Part shown: piece after piece, positions 62,370 through 64,000 of the stretch | Layout of the letters: each line of letters begins with the position of its first letter | How positions within the stretch are numbered: the stretch's first letter is position 1 | NCBI RefSeq assembly: GCF_031882575.1 | Contig: NZ_CP134772.1 | Span: 204,001 to 268,000 of the forward strand | Direction of reading: 5' to 3' | DNA length: 64,000 nt | Source of the DNA: Pseudomonas sp. VD-NE ins | GTDB lineage: Bacteria > Pseudomonadota > Gammaproteobacteria > Pseudomonadales > Pseudomonadaceae | Translations under genes and position numbers: made by a program | Notes under the pieces: generated by a model | What the model was told of the DNA's origin: nothing | The model's database searches: none | Seen by the model: only the letters and a program-made list of their open reading frames with translations

Positions 62370-63275
62370 TTAGCCCTTGCCTTTGGTCCGGGTCATATTC
62401 GGCCCGCCATTCTTCTCAAGATGCTCAATGATGATCCCCGCCACATTCTTCCCAGTGGTGGTCTCGATCCCTTCCAGCCCTGGCGAGGAGTTCACTTCCA
62501 TCACCAGTGGCCCGTGATTGGAGCGCAGGATATCCACACCTGCCACCGCCAGGCCCATGACCTTGGCCGCACGCAACGCGGTCATGCGTTCCTCCGGAGT
62601 GATCTTGATCAGGCTGGCACTGCCGCCGCGATGCAGATTTGAACGGAACTCACCCGGTTTGGCCTGACGCTTCATTGCCGCGATGACTTTGTCACCGACC
62701 ACGAAACAACGAATATCCGCACCGCCGGCTTCCTTGATGTACTCCTGAACCATGATGTTCTGCTTCAGGCCCATGAAAGCCTCGATCACCGATTCGGCAG
62801 CGGTCGCGGTTTCGCACAGCACCACGCCGATACCTTGCGTGCCTTCCAGCACCTTGATCACCAGCGGCGCGCCGTTGACCATGTCGATCAGGTCGGGAAT
62901 GTCGTCCGGCGAGTGCGCAAAACCGGTGACCGGCAAACCAATACCGCGACGCGACAACAGTTGCAGCGAACGCAGCTTGTCCCGCGAACGGGCGATGGCC
63001 ACCGATTCGTTGAGCGGGAATACCCCCATCATTTCGAACTGACGCAACACCGCGCAGCCGTAGAACGTCACCGACGCGCCGATCCGTGGAATCACCGCGT
63101 CAAAGCCTTCCAGCGGTTTGCCGCGATAGTGAATCTGCGGCTTGTGGCTGGCGATGTTCATGTAGGCGCGCAAGGTGTCGATCACTACCATTTCATGCCC
63201 GCGCTCGGTTCCGGCTTCGACCAGACGGCGGGTGGAATACAGACGCGGGTTCCGCGACAGCACAGCGATCTTCAT
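62370..63275 (-). CDS. rimK: RimK, ribosomal protein S6 glutamate ligase
   Basis: A 301-residue ATP-grasp enzyme with [22 protein letters not shown] at the start, ATP-binding [29 protein letters not shown] and metal-binding [14 protein letters not shown]. It adds glutamates to the C-terminus of ribosomal protein S6 and changes the proteome in P. fluorescens. Its start overlaps the rimB stop by four bases. Confidence 0.95.
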   Translation of the reverse strand: MKIAVLSRNPRLYSTRRLVEAGTERGHEMVVIDTLRAYMNIASHKPQIHYRGKPLEGFDAVIPRIGASVTFYGCAVLRQFEMMGVFPLNESVAIARSRDKLRSLQLLSRRGIGLPVTGFAHSPDDIPDLIDMVNGAPLVIKVLEGTQGIGVVLCETATAAESVIEAFMGLKQNIMVQEYIKEAGGADIRCFVVGDKVIAAMKRQAKPGEFRSNLHRGGSASLIKITPEERMTALRAAKVMGLAVAGVDILRSNHGPLVMEVNSSPGLEGIETTTGKNVAGIIIEHLEKNGGPNMTRTKGKG

Positions 63276-63751
63276 GCAACACCTGTGGAGGAGGTAGATA
63301 CCGGGAACACCGGCTTGTCTTGTACATACTTGATGCCCGGATTGACGACCAGATGGCCATCGATCAGGGCTTTGGAACCGAGCAACAGGCGATAGCGCAT
63401 GGATTTGCGGCAGGCGAGGGTGAACTCGATCGGCCAGACCCGATCACCCAGGGCCAGGGTGGTGCTGATCACATAGCGCTCCTGCGCGTGGCCGTTGGAG
63501 CTTTTGATGGTTTTGCGTGTTACCAGTGGTGCTTCGCAGCGGCGGTGGCGCAACTGCACCACCGTGCCCAGGTGCGCGGTGAAGCGCACCCACTTCTCGC
63601 CGTCGCGTTCGAACGGCTCGATGTCGGTGGCATGCAGGCTGGAGGTGCTGGCGCCGGTGTCGATTTTCGCTCGCAGGCCCGCGACTCCCAAATCCGGGAG
63701 CGCCACCCACTCGCGCAGACCGACAACGGTCAAATGGTCAAATGTCTTCAA
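63272..63751 (-). CDS. rimB: RimB, retropepsin-like ATP-dependent zinc-protease family protein
   Basis: A 159-residue protein with the active-site-like segment [21 protein letters not shown] (residues about 29-49), typical of the retropepsin-like family once named zinc proteases. In P. fluorescens RimB partners RimK in controlling S6 modification. It lies 16 bases after the EAL-domain gene and overlaps rimK, confirming the rimA-rimB-rimK order. Confidence 0.93.
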   Translation of the reverse strand: MKTFDHLTVVGLREWVALPDLGVAGLRAKIDTGASTSSLHATDIEPFERDGEKWVRFTAHLGTVVQLRHRRCEAPLVTRKTIKSSNGHAQERYVISTTLALGDRVWPIEFTLACRKSMRYRLLLGSKALIDGHLVVNPGIKYVQDKPVFPVSTSSTGVA

Positions 63752-63767
63752 TAGAAAAAACCAACGA

Positions 63768-64000
63768 TTAACGCGTCCAGGCCTCAGGTGAAACCCGGGC
63801 CAACGCTTTGAATGCAGGTTTGGCGAACCAGTAGCCCTGCATCAGAAATATTCCACAGTCCGCCAGGAAATCCCGTTCACCGGCGCTCTCAATGCCTTCG
63901 GCAATGACTGTAACGTCCAACTCCGCACAGATTGTGACAATCCCCCGCACGATCGCCTGACGAACACGGTCTTGATCGACATCGCGGATCAGCGCCATGT
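63768..64000 (-). CDS. rimA: EAL-domain cyclic-di-GMP phosphodiesterase RimA (C-terminal part only)
   Basis: Only the last 77 codons or so are visible; the frame is open to the window end. The segment contains the EAL-domain landmarks AEGIES and GIFLMQGYWFAKPAF. As the gene before rimB and rimK it should be RimA, the c-di-GMP phosphodiesterase that tunes RimK in P. fluorescens SBW25. The N-terminal half cannot be checked. Confidence 0.85.
   Translation of the reverse strand, partial: MALIRDVDQDRVRQAIVRGIVTICAELDVTVIAEGIESAGERDFLADCGIFLMQGYWFAKPAFKALARVSPEAWTR

Noticed and set aside
1..64000. Prophage, integrative element or CRISPR array
   Set aside because: No integrase, transposase, phage structural gene, tRNA attachment site or spaced direct repeats were seen; the repeats present are REP type.

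Overview
The window looks like chromosomal DNA of a Pseudomonas of the fluorescens/putida group. The evidence is high-GC coding DNA, Pseudomonas-type REP/REPIN palindromes in many intergenic gaps, a rimA-rimB-rimK operon, an ompR-envZ pair, and an AtsK orthologue whose iron-ligand numbering matches the P. putida enzyme. No rRNA, tRNA, CRISPR array, prophage or insertion sequence was seen.

Most of the first 57 kb is a sulfur-scavenging super-cluster. From 1 to 9.7 kb are the end of a sulfate-ester/sulfonate binding protein, a LysR regulator divergent from alkylsulfatase atsK, a cytoplasmic type I sulfatase, and a second, paralogous LysR regulator divergent from a TonB-dependent receptor and an arylsulfotransferase-like beta-propeller protein. 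Then come a small avidin-like protein (9.9 kb), a dedicated TonB-ExbB-ExbD set (10.6-12.6 kb), an RBBP9-type hydrolase followed by an unusual stripped-down sigma-54-activator-like AAA+ protein (12.9-14.5 kb), an orphan MetQ (14.7 kb) and a PEB1/cystine-type ABC importer (16.3-19.2 kb). Bases 19.4-29 kb are less clearly linked to sulfur: a RecF-like ATPase, a TriABC-like RND efflux operon with two adaptor proteins, a predicted secreted glycoside hydrolase and a methyltransferase.

From 29 to 35.6 kb on the minus strand, two tandem SfnB-type oxidoreductases and a DszA/NtaA-type flavin monooxygenase precede metQ-metN-metI. A protein with two tandem copies of one beta-rich unit follows. Next come dcyD, tcyJ, tcyL and tcyN (D-cysteine/cystine uptake and desulfuration) with epsC (serine acetyltransferase) divergent from dcyD, then choline transporter betT with a near-ideal BetI-type operator. 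A LacI-family regulator, with its own operator, is divergent from a second TonB receptor plus flavin monooxygenase. An aldo/keto reductase and the complete tauABCD taurine operon end this part.

The last 9 kb is mostly core genome: gshA (glutathione synthesis), a thioesterase, tex, ompR-envZ, and rimK-rimB-rimA, with rimA cut by the window edge.

The genes fit one plan. Two TonB receptors and a TonB motor bring organosulfur compounds across the outer membrane. ABC systems take them across the inner membrane. Dioxygenases, FMN-dependent monooxygenases, SfnB enzymes and a sulfatase release sulfite or sulfate. EpsC, DcyD and GshA handle cysteine and glutathione. AT-rich elements with a TTATTCC/TTATTTA core recur upstream of several of these units and suggest shared control, perhaps by CysB (inference).
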